6,675 nucleotides of DNA, taken from contig CAMOQV010000064.1 of assembly GCA_946623205.1 (NCBI GenBank), positions 1-6,675 of the forward strand, read 5' to 3'. The notes beneath the pieces were generated by a model. It had not been told where the DNA came from. It searched no databases and worked only from the letters and a program-made list of their open reading frames with translations. Source of the stretch: an uncultured Clostridia bacterium. GTDB taxonomy: Bacteria > Bacillota > Clostridia > Christensenellales > UBA3700. A program made the translations under genes and the position numbers. Within the stretch, counting starts at the first letter, position 1, and every line of letters begins with the position of its first letter. Positions 6,663-6,675 of the stretch are shown here, piece by piece.

Positions 6663-6675
6663 ATTCTTTATTTTT

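Overview
The window is AT-rich DNA from a low-GC Gram-positive anaerobe, most likely a member of the Clostridia or a close relative. The grounds are strong GGAGG-type ribosome binding sites, AT-rich promoters with TATAAT boxes, an adjacent pta-ackA pair with a TmcAL (YlbM-type) gene beside it, and a TetR/MMPL gene pair. No genus can be fixed from the sequence alone. Tryptophan is encoded by TGG and nothing suggests a non-standard code.

Left part (1-3041): a TetR/AcrR-type repressor gene on the minus strand faces away from a large MMPL/RND-superfamily membrane transporter on the plus strand. The 127-bp gap between them holds back-to-back promoters. A perfect 13-bp palindrome lies exactly between the -35 and -10 boxes of the repressor promoter, with a further half-site 21 bp away next to the transporter promoter. 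This is the usual layout of a self-regulated export module; the exported substrate cannot be told.

Middle (3042-3176): the transporter and tmcAL converge on a 135-bp gap that carries a long nested hairpin. The outer stem followed by six T's looks like an intrinsic terminator for the transporter. The inner part is a 16-bp perfect inverted repeat around a 26-base loop and looks like a tiny mobile-element remnant lodged in the terminator loop.

Right part (3177-6675): tmcAL (tRNA-Met cytidine acetate ligase, minus strand) diverges from the pta-ackA operon (plus strand), which converts acetyl-CoA to acetyl phosphate and then to acetate and ATP. The divergent promoters share a perfect 19-bp palindrome containing one TATAAT box on each strand. 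TmcAL consumes acetate and ATP, the products of Pta-AckA, so the genes are metabolically linked as well as adjacent. The AckA protein has all the catalytic residues but an altered acetate pocket (Ala178 where Phe is usual). The last 13 bases after ackA are T-rich and too short to interpret.

I see no CRISPR array, tRNA, rRNA, riboswitch or intact insertion sequence, and no clearly new multi-gene system. The most interesting signals are the nested hairpin, the symmetric promoter and the acetate-pocket change in AckA.
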